A stretch of 64,000 nucleotides of DNA from Cupriavidus malaysiensis (GCF_001854325.1 NZ_CP017755.1:2480001-2544000), one strand, 5' to 3'. Positions 26,269-36,387 are shown, counted from the stretch's first letter. Numbers and translations: made by a program. Notes: generated from the sequence alone by a model not told the origin.

Positions 26269-26946
26269 CTAGGCGGCGGCGCTGCCCTGCCTTGTCCGCA
26301 GCCGTTCGAGGCGCTCGCTGACGCGCTGCTCCTTGAGCAGGGCGTCGAGCTGCCTGAGCGATGCCGCGTCGGCCTGGGCAGGCGCCGCCCCCCCGGCAGG
26401 GAGCCCGCTGGCGCCGGCCATCGCACGGCTGAAGCCCAGGCCCAGCTGCTGCGCCCGCGCCGATGGTGCCGACGGCGCCGCTGGGTGCAAGGAAGCCGAC
26501 GCCCGCGCGGCGAGCAGGTCGGACAGTGCCAGTTCCATCTCTTCGCGCTTGGCGCGCAGGGCCAGCAGTTCGGCCTCGGCCGCGCCGGTCCGCTCGACCG
26601 TCTCCTGCAAGCGCTGATGCAGCAGCACGAGGCTGTCCTCCAGTTCGATCTGCCGCGCGGCGCCGGTGCGTGCCAGCGCCTCCTCCCCGCTGCGAAGCGC
26701 GACGGCGATCTGCGCGTCGAGCCGCCCGATCTCGTCGTTCACGCGGGCGATGGCCTTGGTCGACTGGTAGCGGGCGGCCTCGTGCCGGCCCAGGTGCACG
26801 CGCGCCCGGCCGATCACCTCGTCGAACTCGCGCAGGTATTGCTCCAGGACAGCCAAGGGAGTCCGGCTCTCGATCGAGCCGACCAGCGCATGCACGTTGG
26901 CCGCCAGCAGTCTCGCGATGCGGCTGTGAAGTCCTTCGCTGTTCAT
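26269..26946 (-). CDS. PspA/IM30-like protein
   Basis: 225 residues, the PspA family size. An amphipathic start (SRIARLLAANVHALVGSIESRTPLAVLEQYLREFDEVIGRAR) leads into a long coiled coil (ARVNDEIGRLDAQIAVALRSGEEALARTGAARQIELEDSLVLLHQRLQETVERT). PspA and IM30 proteins form ESCRT-III-like assemblies on the inner membrane under envelope stress. ATG 26946 is chosen since the upstream 22 residues of the open frame are Arg/Pro-rich and not family-like. It precedes the YqiJ-like and flotillin genes in a likely operon, a combination that fits a membrane-repair role. Confidence 0.82.
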   Translation of the reverse strand: MNSEGLHSRIARLLAANVHALVGSIESRTPLAVLEQYLREFDEVIGRARVHLGRHEAARYQSTKAIARVNDEIGRLDAQIAVALRSGEEALARTGAARQIELEDSLVLLHQRLQETVERTGAAEAELLALRAKREEMELALSDLLAARASASLHPAAPSAPSARAQQLGLGFSRAMAGASGLPAGGAAPAQADAASLRQLDALLKEQRVSERLERLRTRQGSAAA

Positions 26947-27305
26947 GGCGGCTCTCCTCGGTGGACGGTGGCTGCGACGCATGGGGAAAGGCGACGCTGG
27001 CAGGCAGGGCAACGACGCATCCGGCAGCGATTCTTGCGGTGCGTCTGGCGGCAGGTACGAGGCGCGGGCCGGGAGGGGGCGGGACAGGTTCAGGATCGCG
27101 CCGGCCCGCGCCGTCGCGCCAGGTACCGGGGCGATTCTCGTCGGCGCTGCAATCGCTGGGCTTCAGACCATTCTCGAGATCGGCGTAATCCGTCTGAATT
27201 GCAGGAATCGCGTGGGATGCCGCGACGCCGGGCAGCATCCGACCAGGTGCGCCCGCACGCCTTGGCCCCGGGCATGGCTGCACGGAACAAGGCGCCGCCG
27301 GTGGC
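26947..27305. other. Gene-free stretch upstream of the PspA/YqiJ/flotillin set
   Basis: 359 bp that should hold the promoter of the minus-strand operon. I see no convincing sigma-70 or sigma-54 consensus and no strong dyad. Confidence 0.4.
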
Positions 27306-28196
27306 TCAGCGCAGCCCCAGCGCCTGCGCCAGGCTCCGGGCCTGGGGGAACCAGTGCTGCAACGCCAAGCCCAGGCCGATGGCCAGCGCCGCCACGGCAA
27401 GCGCCGGACGCGCCGACACCCGCACGGCGGCGCGCAGCCAGCCGGCCTCGTCGGCACGGCGTGCCACGCGCAGCAGGCCGCCGGCCAGCAGGGCCTCGAA
27501 CGCGATCTCGGCCAGCATCAGCGGCCCCTGGCTGAACACGTAGGCGGCACCGATCACGGCGGCGGCCAGCAAGCCGAGGGCAAGCAGGACCACGCCGAAC
27601 AGGTCGTCGGCATCGGCCGCGCCGTCCAGCAGGTCGCCGGCGCCGCGCCCTGCCGCTTTCCCGGTCTCACCGAGGTCCGCCAGGCCGGGCAGGTCCGCCG
27701 CCGCCACATCGAAATCGCCGGAGGCGCCACCGCCATCGAAGGTACCGCCCTGCCCCGCCACCGAGCGCGCGCCGCGTGCGGCGCCGCCCGCCCCGCCGCG
27801 GGGCAGCGGCAGGCAATCCACCAGATCCACGCCCCCATCGGCCCCGTCGCTCGCGCGCGCCGGTTCGTCACCGGTCCCGCGGCGCCCAGCGGGCAGCCCG
27901 ACATAGGCCAGCCAGACGCGCACCGCGCACAGGAAGCCGCAGTAGGCCGCGACCGTCGCCAGCCCATAGCGCAGCGGCAGCGACGACAGCCCCGCGAGCC
28001 AGAGCAGCTTGCTGGCGAGCACACCGATCGACAGCGACCACAGCGCGATCAGCATGACGTGGCAACTGATGAAGAAGCGGCTGGCCAGCATGGCCAGCAC
28101 GCGGCGCTTGGCGAGCGGCTCGGGCAAGGCCCGTTCGGCGCCGGCACGCTGGCGGCGCCCGGCCGGGCGCGATGTCGGGTTCGCTTTGATGGTCAT
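27306..28196 (-). CDS. Hypothetical membrane protein
   Basis: 296 residues, not recognised. A basic N-terminus precedes two hydrophobic spans (FFISCHVMLIALWSLSIGVLASKLLWLAG; YGLATVAAYCGFLCAVRVWLAYVGL), a long Gly/Asp/Ala-rich soluble loop, and three more spans (LFGVVLLALGLLAAAVIGAAYVFS; LAEIAFEALLAGGLLRVA; ARPALAVAALAIGLGLAL). The Gly/Asp-rich loop is reminiscent of proteins tagged GGGASG- or GSGGGF-like and probably extracytoplasmic. It shares the strand of the PspA/YqiJ/flotillin genes, 359 bp upstream. The start could also be ATG 28205. Confidence 0.65.
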   Translation of the reverse strand: MTIKANPTSRPAGRRQRAGAERALPEPLAKRRVLAMLASRFFISCHVMLIALWSLSIGVLASKLLWLAGLSSLPLRYGLATVAAYCGFLCAVRVWLAYVGLPAGRRGTGDEPARASDGADGGVDLVDCLPLPRGGAGGAARGARSVAGQGGTFDGGGASGDFDVAAADLPGLADLGETGKAAGRGAGDLLDGAADADDLFGVVLLALGLLAAAVIGAAYVFSQGPLMLAEIAFEALLAGGLLRVARRADEAGWLRAAVRVSARPALAVAALAIGLGLALQHWFPQARSLAQALGLR

Positions 28197-28339
28197 GCGG
28201 CGCATGATACCCGGCACCAGGCGCCGGGCGCCCGGATGAGCGCGACCGCGTCTATCACACGCCAGTGCAGGCAACGCTGGCAACGCAGGCAACTGGGGCA
28301 CACCGACTCACACCGGCGCTCCTCCAAGCCGTCGACCAC

Positions 28340-28368
28340 ATACATACATTCACGCATGTATGTATAAT
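28340..28368. promoter_or_regulatory. AcrR-like palindromic operator overlapping a TATAAT -10 box
   Basis: Left arm atacatacat (28340-28349), 6-nt spacer, right arm atgtatgtat (28356-28365). A perfect -10 hexamer TATAAT (28363-28368) overlaps the right arm, 38 bp before the start of the NDH-2-like gene. The arms match, from memory, the palindrome bound by E. coli AcrR upstream of acrAB. A bound TetR-type repressor would block the promoter. No acrR-like gene is adjacent. Confidence 0.7.
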
Positions 28369-28405
28369 CCGGCGCATCTCATGCCCGAGCAAAGGAACGC
28401 ACAAG

Positions 28406-29698
28406 ATGCAGCCGCAACAGATCGTCATCGTGGGTGGAGGGGTAGCAGGCCTCGAGGTCGCCACCGCCCTGGGCAGGCGCTCCGCACGCGCCGGACGGAC
28501 CATGGCCGTCACCCTGGTCGACCGCGACTCCGCCCATGTCTGGAAGCCCATGCTCCATACCATCGCGGCAGGCACGCGCGACGTCTCCCAGCAGCAGACC
28601 ACCTTCCTCGCCCAGGCCCGCGATGCGGGCTTCACCTACCAGCCGGGCGAACTCGCCGGCCTCGACCGGGCTACACGCGAGCTGCGGATCGCTCCGCTGC
28701 ACGCGCCCGACGGGCGCCTGCTGGTGCCGGCCAGGCGCCTGGCCTACGACGCGCTGGTGCTCGCGATCGGCAGCGAGGCCAACGACTTCGGCACACCGGG
28801 CGTGGCCGCGCACTGCTTCAAGATCGACTCCCGCCTGCAGGCCGACGCCTTCAACCGCGAAGTCCGCCTGCGCATGCTCCAGTGCCTCGCGCAGGACGAA
28901 ACCCTGTCGATCGGCATCGTCGGCGGCGGCGCCACCGGAGTCGAGCTCGCGGCCGAGCTGGTGCAGCTTGCGCAAGCCGCGGTCGCCTACGGCGCGCAAG
29001 GCTTGCCGGCCCGCCTGTCGATCACCCTCATCGAAAGCGGGCCGCGCCTGCTCGCGGCATTTCCGCAGGACATCTCGGCCGCCACCCAGGCCCGGCTCGA
29101 AGCGCTGGGCGTGCGCGTGCGCACCGCCACGCGCGTGACCGAAGCCACCGCGGACGGCTTCACTCTCGCTGACGGTGGCCAGGTGACGGCCTCGCTCAAG
29201 GTGTGGGCGGCCGGCGTCAAGGCGCCCGGCCTGCTGGCACGGCTGGACGGTCTGGAGGCCTCCCATGCCAACCAGTTGCTGGTACACCCCTCGCTGCAGA
29301 CCACGCGCGATCCGCGCATCTTCGCCATCGGCGACTGTGCCAGCCTGACCCTGCCGGGCAACCAGCGCCCGCTGCCGCCGACGGCGCAGGTCGCCCACCA
29401 GCAGGCACAACACCTGATCCGCCATCTTCCCGGCTGGCTGCGGGGCGACAAGATTCCCGCCTTCTCCTATCGCGACTTCGGCGCCCTGGTCTCGCTGGGC
29501 GACTACGACGCCTTCGGCTCGCTGGGAAAATTCGGCCTGTTCAAGGGCCTGACGATACGCGGGCGGCTCGCGCAACTCAGCCACGCGCTGCTGTACCGCA
29601 GCCACCAGGCGCGGCTGTTCGGCTTCTGGCGCGGCGGACTGCTGTGGCTGGTCGACCGGCTCAACACCCGGCTGCGCGCGCCGATCCGGCTCGATTGA
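28406..29698 (+). CDS. NAD(P)/FAD-dependent oxidoreductase, type II NADH dehydrogenase-like
   Basis: 430 residues, the NDH-2 size. The FAD-binding Rossmann motif is VIVGGGVAGLEVATALG (residues 6-22), the NADH-binding motif is IGIVGGGATGVELAAELVQL (about 170-190), and the second FAD contact reads RIFAIGDCASL near residue 310. The C-terminus (FGLFKGLTIRGRLAQLSHALLYRSHQARLFGFWRGGLLWLVDRL) is hydrophobic and amphipathic, as in membrane-bound NDH-2. The enzyme would pass electrons from NADH to quinone without proton pumping at the inner membrane. An AcrR-like operator and -10 box lie directly upstream, suggesting drug- or stress-responsive control. Other flavin disulfide reductase relatives remain possible. 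Confidence 0.88.
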   Translation: MQPQQIVIVGGGVAGLEVATALGRRSARAGRTMAVTLVDRDSAHVWKPMLHTIAAGTRDVSQQQTTFLAQARDAGFTYQPGELAGLDRATRELRIAPLHAPDGRLLVPARRLAYDALVLAIGSEANDFGTPGVAAHCFKIDSRLQADAFNREVRLRMLQCLAQDETLSIGIVGGGATGVELAAELVQLAQAAVAYGAQGLPARLSITLIESGPRLLAAFPQDISAATQARLEALGVRVRTATRVTEATADGFTLADGGQVTASLKVWAAGVKAPGLLARLDGLEASHANQLLVHPSLQTTRDPRIFAIGDCASLTLPGNQRPLPPTAQVAHQQAQHLIRHLPGWLRGDKIPAFSYRDFGALVSLGDYDAFGSLGKFGLFKGLTIRGRLAQLSHALLYRSHQARLFGFWRGGLLWLVDRLNTRLRAPIRLD

Positions 29699-29750
29699 GG
29701 GCATCCCTCTCCGGGCGGGGTCCAGTGCCCGTCCGCGGCACACAAGCCAG

Positions 29751-29772
29751 TTATGGACCCAGCGGTCCATAA
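29751..29772. promoter_or_regulatory. TetR operator, copy 1 (autoregulatory)
   Basis: A perfect inverted repeat TTATGGACC-N4-GGTCCATAA lies 54 bp before the TetR start. An almost identical site occurs upstream of the MBL-fold gene at 30459-30478. Confidence 0.8.
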
Positions 29773-29825
29773 CTGATATGCTGCCGGACATTGAAACTGC
29801 CCGCGAGCGCGTTCCCCGGTCCACC

Positions 29826-30404
29826 ATGGCAAGGCCACAGGAATTCGATACCGCCGAAGCCTTGTACAAGGCGATGGACGTATTCTGGCGCAAAGGCTAT
29901 GAGGCAACCTCGCTGGCCGACCTGCTCGACGCGACCGGACTGAGCAAGAGCAGCCTGTACGCCACCTTCGGCGGCAAGCGCGAGTTCTTCCTGGCCGCCT
30001 TCGACGCCTACCGCCAGGGGCGGGCAGCGGAGATGCACCGCATTCTCGGGCACGGCCCCGCGCGCCAGGCCATCGAGCGCTTCTTCCGCACGCTCTTCGC
30101 CGATGTCGCGACGCCCGGTCCCTTGCGCGGCTGCATGAGCATCAACCAGGCTGTCGAAATGGCCCCGCAGGACGTGTCCATCCGCGAGCGGGTCATCGGC
30201 GACCTGCAGTACATCCAGGCGGCGCTGACCCAGGAGGTTGAAAGGGGCCGCGCGGACGGCTCGATCGCCGCCACGCGCGACCCCGCCGAACTGGGACGGC
30301 TGCTGGTGCTGGGCTTCCCCGGCCTGCAGGTGATGGCGCGCGCCGGCTTCCCGCCGCAGGAACTCGAGCACGCCCTGGCGCTGCTGCTCTCCCACCTCGA
30401 CTGA
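29826..30404 (+). CDS. TetR family transcriptional regulator
   Basis: 192 residues from ATG 29826. The HTH reads ALYKAMDVFWRKGYEATSLADLLDATGLSKSSLYATFGGKREFF (residues 12-55), a canonical TetR pattern of the YxAF/AcrR type with SKSSLYATFGGK. The C-terminal part has the family segment GPLRGCMSINQAVE. It is preceded by one copy of a 20-bp palindrome and followed, upstream of the MBL gene, by a second copy, so it very probably represses itself and the MBL-fold hydrolase. An upstream ATG at 29778 would add 16 residues and overlaps the operator region less plausibly. Confidence 0.9.
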   Translation: MARPQEFDTAEALYKAMDVFWRKGYEATSLADLLDATGLSKSSLYATFGGKREFFLAAFDAYRQGRAAEMHRILGHGPARQAIERFFRTLFADVATPGPLRGCMSINQAVEMAPQDVSIRERVIGDLQYIQAALTQEVERGRADGSIAATRDPAELGRLLVLGFPGLQVMARAGFPPQELEHALALLLSHLD

Positions 30405-30458
30405 ACCGCGCCGGGTCCATGCGGCAACCGCGCCAGCCCGCCGATTTCATTTCCCCAT

Positions 30459-30478
30459 TATGGACTGCTCGGTCCATA
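30459..30478. promoter_or_regulatory. TetR operator, copy 2 (upstream of the MBL-fold gene)
   Basis: TATGGACT-N4-GGTCCATA, one base different from copy 1 at 29751-29772, lies 31 bp before the ATG of the MBL gene. The shared site defines a two-target regulon for the TetR at 29826. Confidence 0.8.
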
Positions 30479-30509
30479 TCCATCCGAAGCGCCCTCTCAG
30501 GAGAACTCC

Positions 30510-31277
30510 ATGCGCATCCAGCAAGTCCGCAATGCCACCTTGGTCATCGAGTACGGCGGCAGCCGCTTCCTGATCGACCCGATGCTCGCCGAGCAAGGCG
30601 CCTACCCCGGACTGCCGGGCACGGTGAACAGCCACCTGCCCTACCCCACCGCCGCGCTGCCGGTGCCCGTCGCCTCGTTGCTCGACGTCGACGCCGTGAT
30701 CGTGACCCATACGCACCCGGACCACTGGGACGAAGCCGCCCGCACCCTGGTGCCGAAACACCTCCCCGTGTTCGTCCAGCATGAAGCCGATCGCGCCTTG
30801 CTTGCTTCGCAGGGCTTCGGCGACGTCCGCCTGCTGCGCGACGCGATCTTCCAGGGCGTCACCCTGCGCCAGACCACCGGGCAGCACGGCTCGGACGCCG
30901 CCATCGGCGCCATCGGCGACATCCTCGGCGAGGTCTGCGGCGTGGTCTTCGAGCACGCCGGCGAGGACACGCTGTACCTGGCCGGCGACACGGTATGGAA
31001 CGCGCAGGTCGAGGACAACCTGCGGCGCTACAACCCGCAAGTCGTGATCCTCAACGCCGGCGACGCCCGGGTGATCGGCCTCGGCGCCATCATCATGGAC
31101 GCGCAGGACGTCTGGCAGGCCTATCAGGCCGCGCCGGGCGCGACCTTGATCGCCTCGCATATGGAAGCGGTCAACCACGCCGTGCTGACGCGCCGGGCAC
31201 TGCGCGAATTCGCCATCGAGAAAGGCATGACGGACCGCCTGCGGATTCCGGAGGACGGCGAGGCTTACCGGCTCTGA
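30510..31277 (+). CDS. MBL-fold metallo-hydrolase (UlaG/lactonase-like)
   Basis: 255 residues. The metallo-beta-lactamase motif is VTHTHPDHWD with His67, His69, Asp71 and His72. LYLAGDTVW carries the bridging Asp, and IASHMEAVNH near residue 213 supplies a last metal-binding His. The short start RNATLVIEYGGSRFLIDPML resembles the UlaG-type branch that includes sugar lactonases and related hydrolases. It would bind two metal ions and hydrolyse an ester, lactone or phosphodiester in the cytoplasm; the substrate is unknown. ATG 30510 follows aggag. It is under the same palindrome as the upstream TetR gene, so induction by its own substrate class is likely. Confidence 0.88.
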   Translation: MRIQQVRNATLVIEYGGSRFLIDPMLAEQGAYPGLPGTVNSHLPYPTAALPVPVASLLDVDAVIVTHTHPDHWDEAARTLVPKHLPVFVQHEADRALLASQGFGDVRLLRDAIFQGVTLRQTTGQHGSDAAIGAIGDILGEVCGVVFEHAGEDTLYLAGDTVWNAQVEDNLRRYNPQVVILNAGDARVIGLGAIIMDAQDVWQAYQAAPGATLIASHMEAVNHAVLTRRALREFAIEKGMTDRLRIPEDGEAYRL

Positions 31278-31311
31278 TGCCGAGCGGCCGTCGCGGGCCG
31301 CGCCCGCCGCC

Positions 31312-32700
31312 TCACAGCATCGCCGAATGCAGGTGATGCGGGTCCTCCAGTGTCTCGGCCACGATCTGCAATGACTCTTCGATCTCGTCGCGCTCGCTCG
31401 GGCCGCCCAGGCACAGTCGAATGGCATCAGGCGGATTACCGTCGGTGGAGAAGGCAGAGCCGGAGACCGCGCCGATGCCGCGCGAGCGCAGATGCAGCGC
31501 CAGTTCGGAGGGGCGCCAGGCACTGCCGTCGAGCGGCAGCCACAGGTGGAAGCCCTCGCCATCCGCCTCGTAGGGATGAGCACCCAGCACGCGCGCGGCG
31601 ATCGCCTGGCGCGCGGCGTTCTCCTGGCGCAGCACGGCGAGCATTTCGTCGGCGGTGCCATCCTCGATCCACGCGCGCGCCAGCAGCGTGGTGAAGGGAC
31701 TGGCCATCACCGAGGTGGCGCGCAGCGTGCCGGCCAGGCGCTGGGCCTGGCGCGGCGTGGGCGCGTGGACGAAAGCGGTGCGCAGCCCTGCGCCGAAGCA
31801 CTTCGACAGTCCGGTGAGGTAGTAGGTCAGTTCCGGCGCCAGCGCAGCGAAGGCATCGGGCTTGCGCCGCGGCAGCATGCCGTAGGCATCGTCCTCGATG
31901 ATCGGCACGTTGTAGCGCAGCGCGATATCGGCCAGGATCTCGCGCCGCGCCTGGGGCATGGTGCGCGTGCTCGGGTTCTGCAGGGTCGGGTTGCAATACA
32001 GCACCGCTGGCCGCTGCGCCTTGCAGAAGGCTTCGAAGGCCGCCCCCAGCATGCCGTCTTCGTCGCCCGGCAGCGCCTGCAGGTGAACGCCAAGCTGGGC
32101 AGCGATGGCCTTGATGCCCGGATAGGCCAGCGCCTCGACGCATAGCGTCTGCCCGCTGCGCGCCACTTGCGACAGCAGCGCCACGAGGGCGCTGTGGATG
32201 CCCGGGCAGACCAGCAGCGTGTCGCCGCCGGCGGCCGGCACCAGCCGCCGCAACCAGCCGGACACCGCGGCCCGATCGGAGGGCGTTCCGCCGAAGTCCT
32301 GGTAGCGCAGCAGTTGGTAGGGATCGGTGCCGCCGAGCAGCGCGGCGGCCGATTCGCGCAGCCGCGCGGCCAGCGCCGGCGGCTCCGGCGGCATGTTCAT
32401 GGTCATCTCCGCGCTGGTGCCGGCACGCAGCGGCAGCGCGGGGGCACGGCCGCGCACATAGGTGCCGCTGCCGGCCTTGGCATCGATCAGGCCGCGCTTG
32501 CGCGCCTCGCCGTAGGCGCGCGCCACGGTGGAATAGTTGAGCCGCAGCGCCTCGGCCATGTCGCGCAGCCCCGGCAGGCGGTCGCGCGCCTGCAGCCGGC
32601 CATCGGCGAGGGCCTCCTCGATCAGGTCGGGGATCATCAGGTAGGCGGGCTTGGGGCTGTCAGCGATGCGCTTCGCCCAATGACTGGTCAGGCCGGACAC
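31312..32700 (-). CDS. MocR-type regulator: GntR HTH fused to PLP-dependent aminotransferase domain
   Basis: 462 residues. The N-terminal GntR winged HTH (about residues 20-85: PDLIEEALADGRLQARDRLPGLRDMAEALRLNYSTVARAYGEARKRGLI) is followed by a fold-type I aminotransferase domain (about 110-462) with the PLP lysine in the segment TGLSKCFGAGLRTAFV. MocR proteins are transcription factors that use PLP or an amino-compound effector. It is divergent from the Nit1C cluster across 495 bp that contain several copies of a TTGATCGCAT-like word. It is therefore the best candidate regulator of nitBCDEFGH; that link is inferred from position. Confidence 0.9.
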   Translation of the reverse strand: MSGLTSHWAKRIADSPKPAYLMIPDLIEEALADGRLQARDRLPGLRDMAEALRLNYSTVARAYGEARKRGLIDAKAGSGTYVRGRAPALPLRAGTSAEMTMNMPPEPPALAARLRESAAALLGGTDPYQLLRYQDFGGTPSDRAAVSGWLRRLVPAAGGDTLLVCPGIHSALVALLSQVARSGQTLCVEALAYPGIKAIAAQLGVHLQALPGDEDGMLGAAFEAFCKAQRPAVLYCNPTLQNPSTRTMPQARREILADIALRYNVPIIEDDAYGMLPRRKPDAFAALAPELTYYLTGLSKCFGAGLRTAFVHAPTPRQAQRLAGTLRATSVMASPFTTLLARAWIEDGTADEMLAVLRQENAARQAIAARVLGAHPYEADGEGFHLWLPLDGSAWRPSELALHLRSRGIGAVSGSAFSTDGNPPDAIRLCLGGPSERDEIEESLQIVAETLEDPHHLHSAML

Positions 32701-32834
32701 GGCTCTCTCCTTCTGGAACGTGCGCCGCGGCGGCGCCAGCGCTGCCGATGCATTTCGCGTGCCATCCGGACGTCATGGCGCCACGCGCCAGTCTCGCCTG
32801 CGCTTCGCTCCATGCATGGCCATGTGCGCCTGCA

Positions 32835-32870
32835 TTGTTCGCATCATTGATCGCATCCTTGATTGCATTC
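32835..32870. repeat. Imperfect tandem repeat, three 12-bp units
   Basis: TTGTTCGCATCA, TTGATCGCATCC and TTGATTGCATTC follow each other directly. The units differ at a few positions but share TTGnTnGCATnn. Confidence 0.8.
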
Positions 32871-33015
32871 CGGATCGCCACTTGATGGTGCGCGAGGCAT
32901 CGCCTGCACCAAGCCGATGCCTCGCGCGGGCAGCCTCCGCGCGCTCGCGGTGCAGGGCCGCGGCGCCGCCAGGCGCCATGCCGGCGCGGCACGTGGCGCC
33001 GAGGCCATCGCGCGG

Positions 33016-33073
33016 ATGCGATCAAGCATGCGATCGATCGCTCGCCGTATGAATGATCGGTCCTTGATCGCAT
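33016..33073. repeat. Perfect 11-bp inverted repeat with 36-bp spacing
   Basis: ATGCGATCAAG at 33016-33026 and its exact reverse complement CTTGATCGCAT at 33063-33073. The spacing of arm centres is 47 bp, or about 4.5 helical turns. It could be a looped operator for the MocR protein. Confidence 0.75.
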
Positions 33074-33195
33074 GGTCGAGCGGCACCGATGGCATATCGC
33101 TTGCACCGCTGCCCATGCCGGCGGCGAGCGCCGGCCGGACCGCCCCGAGCCTCGCGCCGTCCGCTCAACGCAACCCATACGCACTGGAGCCAAGC

Positions 33196-33678
<483 letters not shown>

Positions 33679-33696
33679 GCCGGCAGGGGATCCGCC

Positions 33697-34737
<1,041 letters not shown>

Positions 34738-35805
34738 ACTGCAGTCCATCGGGCTGCGGCTGGAAGACCCGCGCGCCGGCGCTGCCAGCCGGCGCGGCGG
34801 TGCCGGTCCGTCCGACCACAAGGCCGTCACCATCGACGGCGTGACCATCATGGTGCCGGTCCATACCAGTACCGCCTGGCACTCGCCCTACGTGGCAGCC
34901 ACGCCCGACGCGCACGGGCGCAGCACGCTCATGCGCGGCGCCATCCCGATCGCCAGCGTGAGCTTTCCACGCACGCCGCGCTTCTATGCGATGCAGACGC
35001 TGGACGGCGTTCCGTACTCGCACATTGCCACCCTGCACGGCGCCGATGTGCTGGCGACCACGGTACTGCAGGACTGCATCCGCTACCAGAGCCGGCGCAA
35101 GACCTGCCAGTTCTGCGCGATCGGCCAGTCGCTGGCGGCCGGCCGCACCATCGCGCGCAAGACTCCGGAGCAGCTCGCCGAGGTGGCGCGCGCGGCGGTG
35201 CTGCTCGACGGCGTCAGGCACATGGTACTGACCACCGGCACGCCGCCGACGCCGGACCGCGGTGCCGCCCTGTTGTGCGACAGCGCCTTCGCCATCCGCG
35301 CCGCCGTGGACCTGCCGATCCAGGGCCAGTGCGAACCACCCGACGACGACCGCTGGTTCGCGCGCCTGCGCGCCGCTGGCATCGACAGCCTGGGCATGCA
35401 CCTGGAAGCGGTGACGCCATCGGTGCGCGCGCGCATCATGCCCGGCAAGGCCACCGTGCCGCTGTCGCGCTACCTCGATGCCTTCGCGGCGGCGGTCGGG
35501 GTGTTCGGCCGCGGCCAGGTCAGCACCTACATCCTGGCCGGCCTGGGCGACACCGCCGAGTCCATCCTGTCGATGTCGCAGCGGCTGCTGGAGATCGGCG
35601 TCTATCCCTTCGTCGTGCCCTTCGTGCCGATCTCCGGCACGCCGCTGGAGGATCATCCGGCCCCCTCGCCGGACTTCATGCGCGCCGTGCTGGCGCCGTT
35701 GGGCCGCATGGTGGCCGCGGCCGGGCTGCGCTCGGCGGACATCAAGGCCGGCTGCGGCAAGTGCGGGGCCTGCTCCTCGCTGTCGGCCTACGAGGGGGAT
35801 GCGGC

Positions 35806-36387
35806 ATGAGACCCGAGTTATGCGTGGAGGTGCCGGCCGCGCCGGCCTACCAGGTGCGCTGGGCCGAGGCCGGCTGGGAGATCGAACAAGCCTACGCACT
35901 GCGCCGCGCGGTGTTCTGCGCCGAGCAAGGCATTTTTGCCCAGGACGACCGTGACGCGGTCGATGACGCCGCACAGCTGCTGGTGGCGGTGCGCTGCGAC
36001 GAGGCCGCTGGCGGCCCGCCCGGCGCGCGCGGCCCGGTGGTCGGCACCGTGCGCATCCATGAAAGCGAGCCCGGGGTCTGGTACGGCTCGCGGCTGGCGG
36101 TACAGGCGCCCTACCGGCGCCACAGCCGGCTCGGCGCCACGCTGATCCGCCTGGCGGTGAGCAGCGCGCATGCGCTGGGCTGCCGGCGCTTCCTCGCCCA
36201 CGTACAGAGCCAGAACGTGCCGCTGTTCCGCCGCCTGCACTGGACCACGCTGGCCGAGGAGACGCTGCTGGGCTGGCCGCACCACCTGATGGAGGCCGAC
36301 CTGCACCACTATCCGCCCTGCCATGCACCGTATGCCGGCTTCGTCATCGACGACGGGAGCGCACAGCACGACAGGAGGCCGTCATGA
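35806..36387 (+). CDS. nitE: Nit1C GNAT family acyltransferase (MSMEG_0567/Sll0786 N-terminal type)
   Basis: 193 residues with a GNAT fold: YALRRAVFCAEQGIF near residue 31, VVGTVRIHES, and the CoA-binding segment LAVQAPYRRHSRLGATLIRLAV (about 98-120). It matches the acyltransferase conserved in Nit1C clusters. In some genomes it is fused to the next protein; here it is separate. Its start overlaps the nitD stop and its stop overlaps the nitF start, each by ATGA, indicating coupled translation. The acceptor is unknown. Confidence 0.88.
   Translation: MRPELCVEVPAAPAYQVRWAEAGWEIEQAYALRRAVFCAEQGIFAQDDRDAVDDAAQLLVAVRCDEAAGGPPGARGPVVGTVRIHESEPGVWYGSRLAVQAPYRRHSRLGATLIRLAVSSAHALGCRRFLAHVQSQNVPLFRRLHWTTLAEETLLGWPHHLMEADLHHYPPCHAPYAGFVIDDGSAQHDRRPS

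Larger units (their letters stand above)
32701..33195. promoter_or_regulatory. Divergent MocR/Nit1C intergenic region
   Basis: 495 bp without a gene. The word TTGATCGCAT or a one-base variant occurs at 32847, 32859 and 33064, with its reverse complement at 33016, in both direct and inverted order. A ggag at 33187 lies just before nitB. No exact sigma-70 promoter is obvious. MocR regulators often bind spaced direct repeats, so these are candidate operator half-sites. Confidence 0.5.

Noticed and set aside
23755..27543. A 1262-codon plus-strand open frame
   Set aside because: It is antisense to the flotillin, YqiJ-like and PspA-like genes. It is Arg/Gly/His-rich with no domain, the expected shadow of GC-rich coding DNA.
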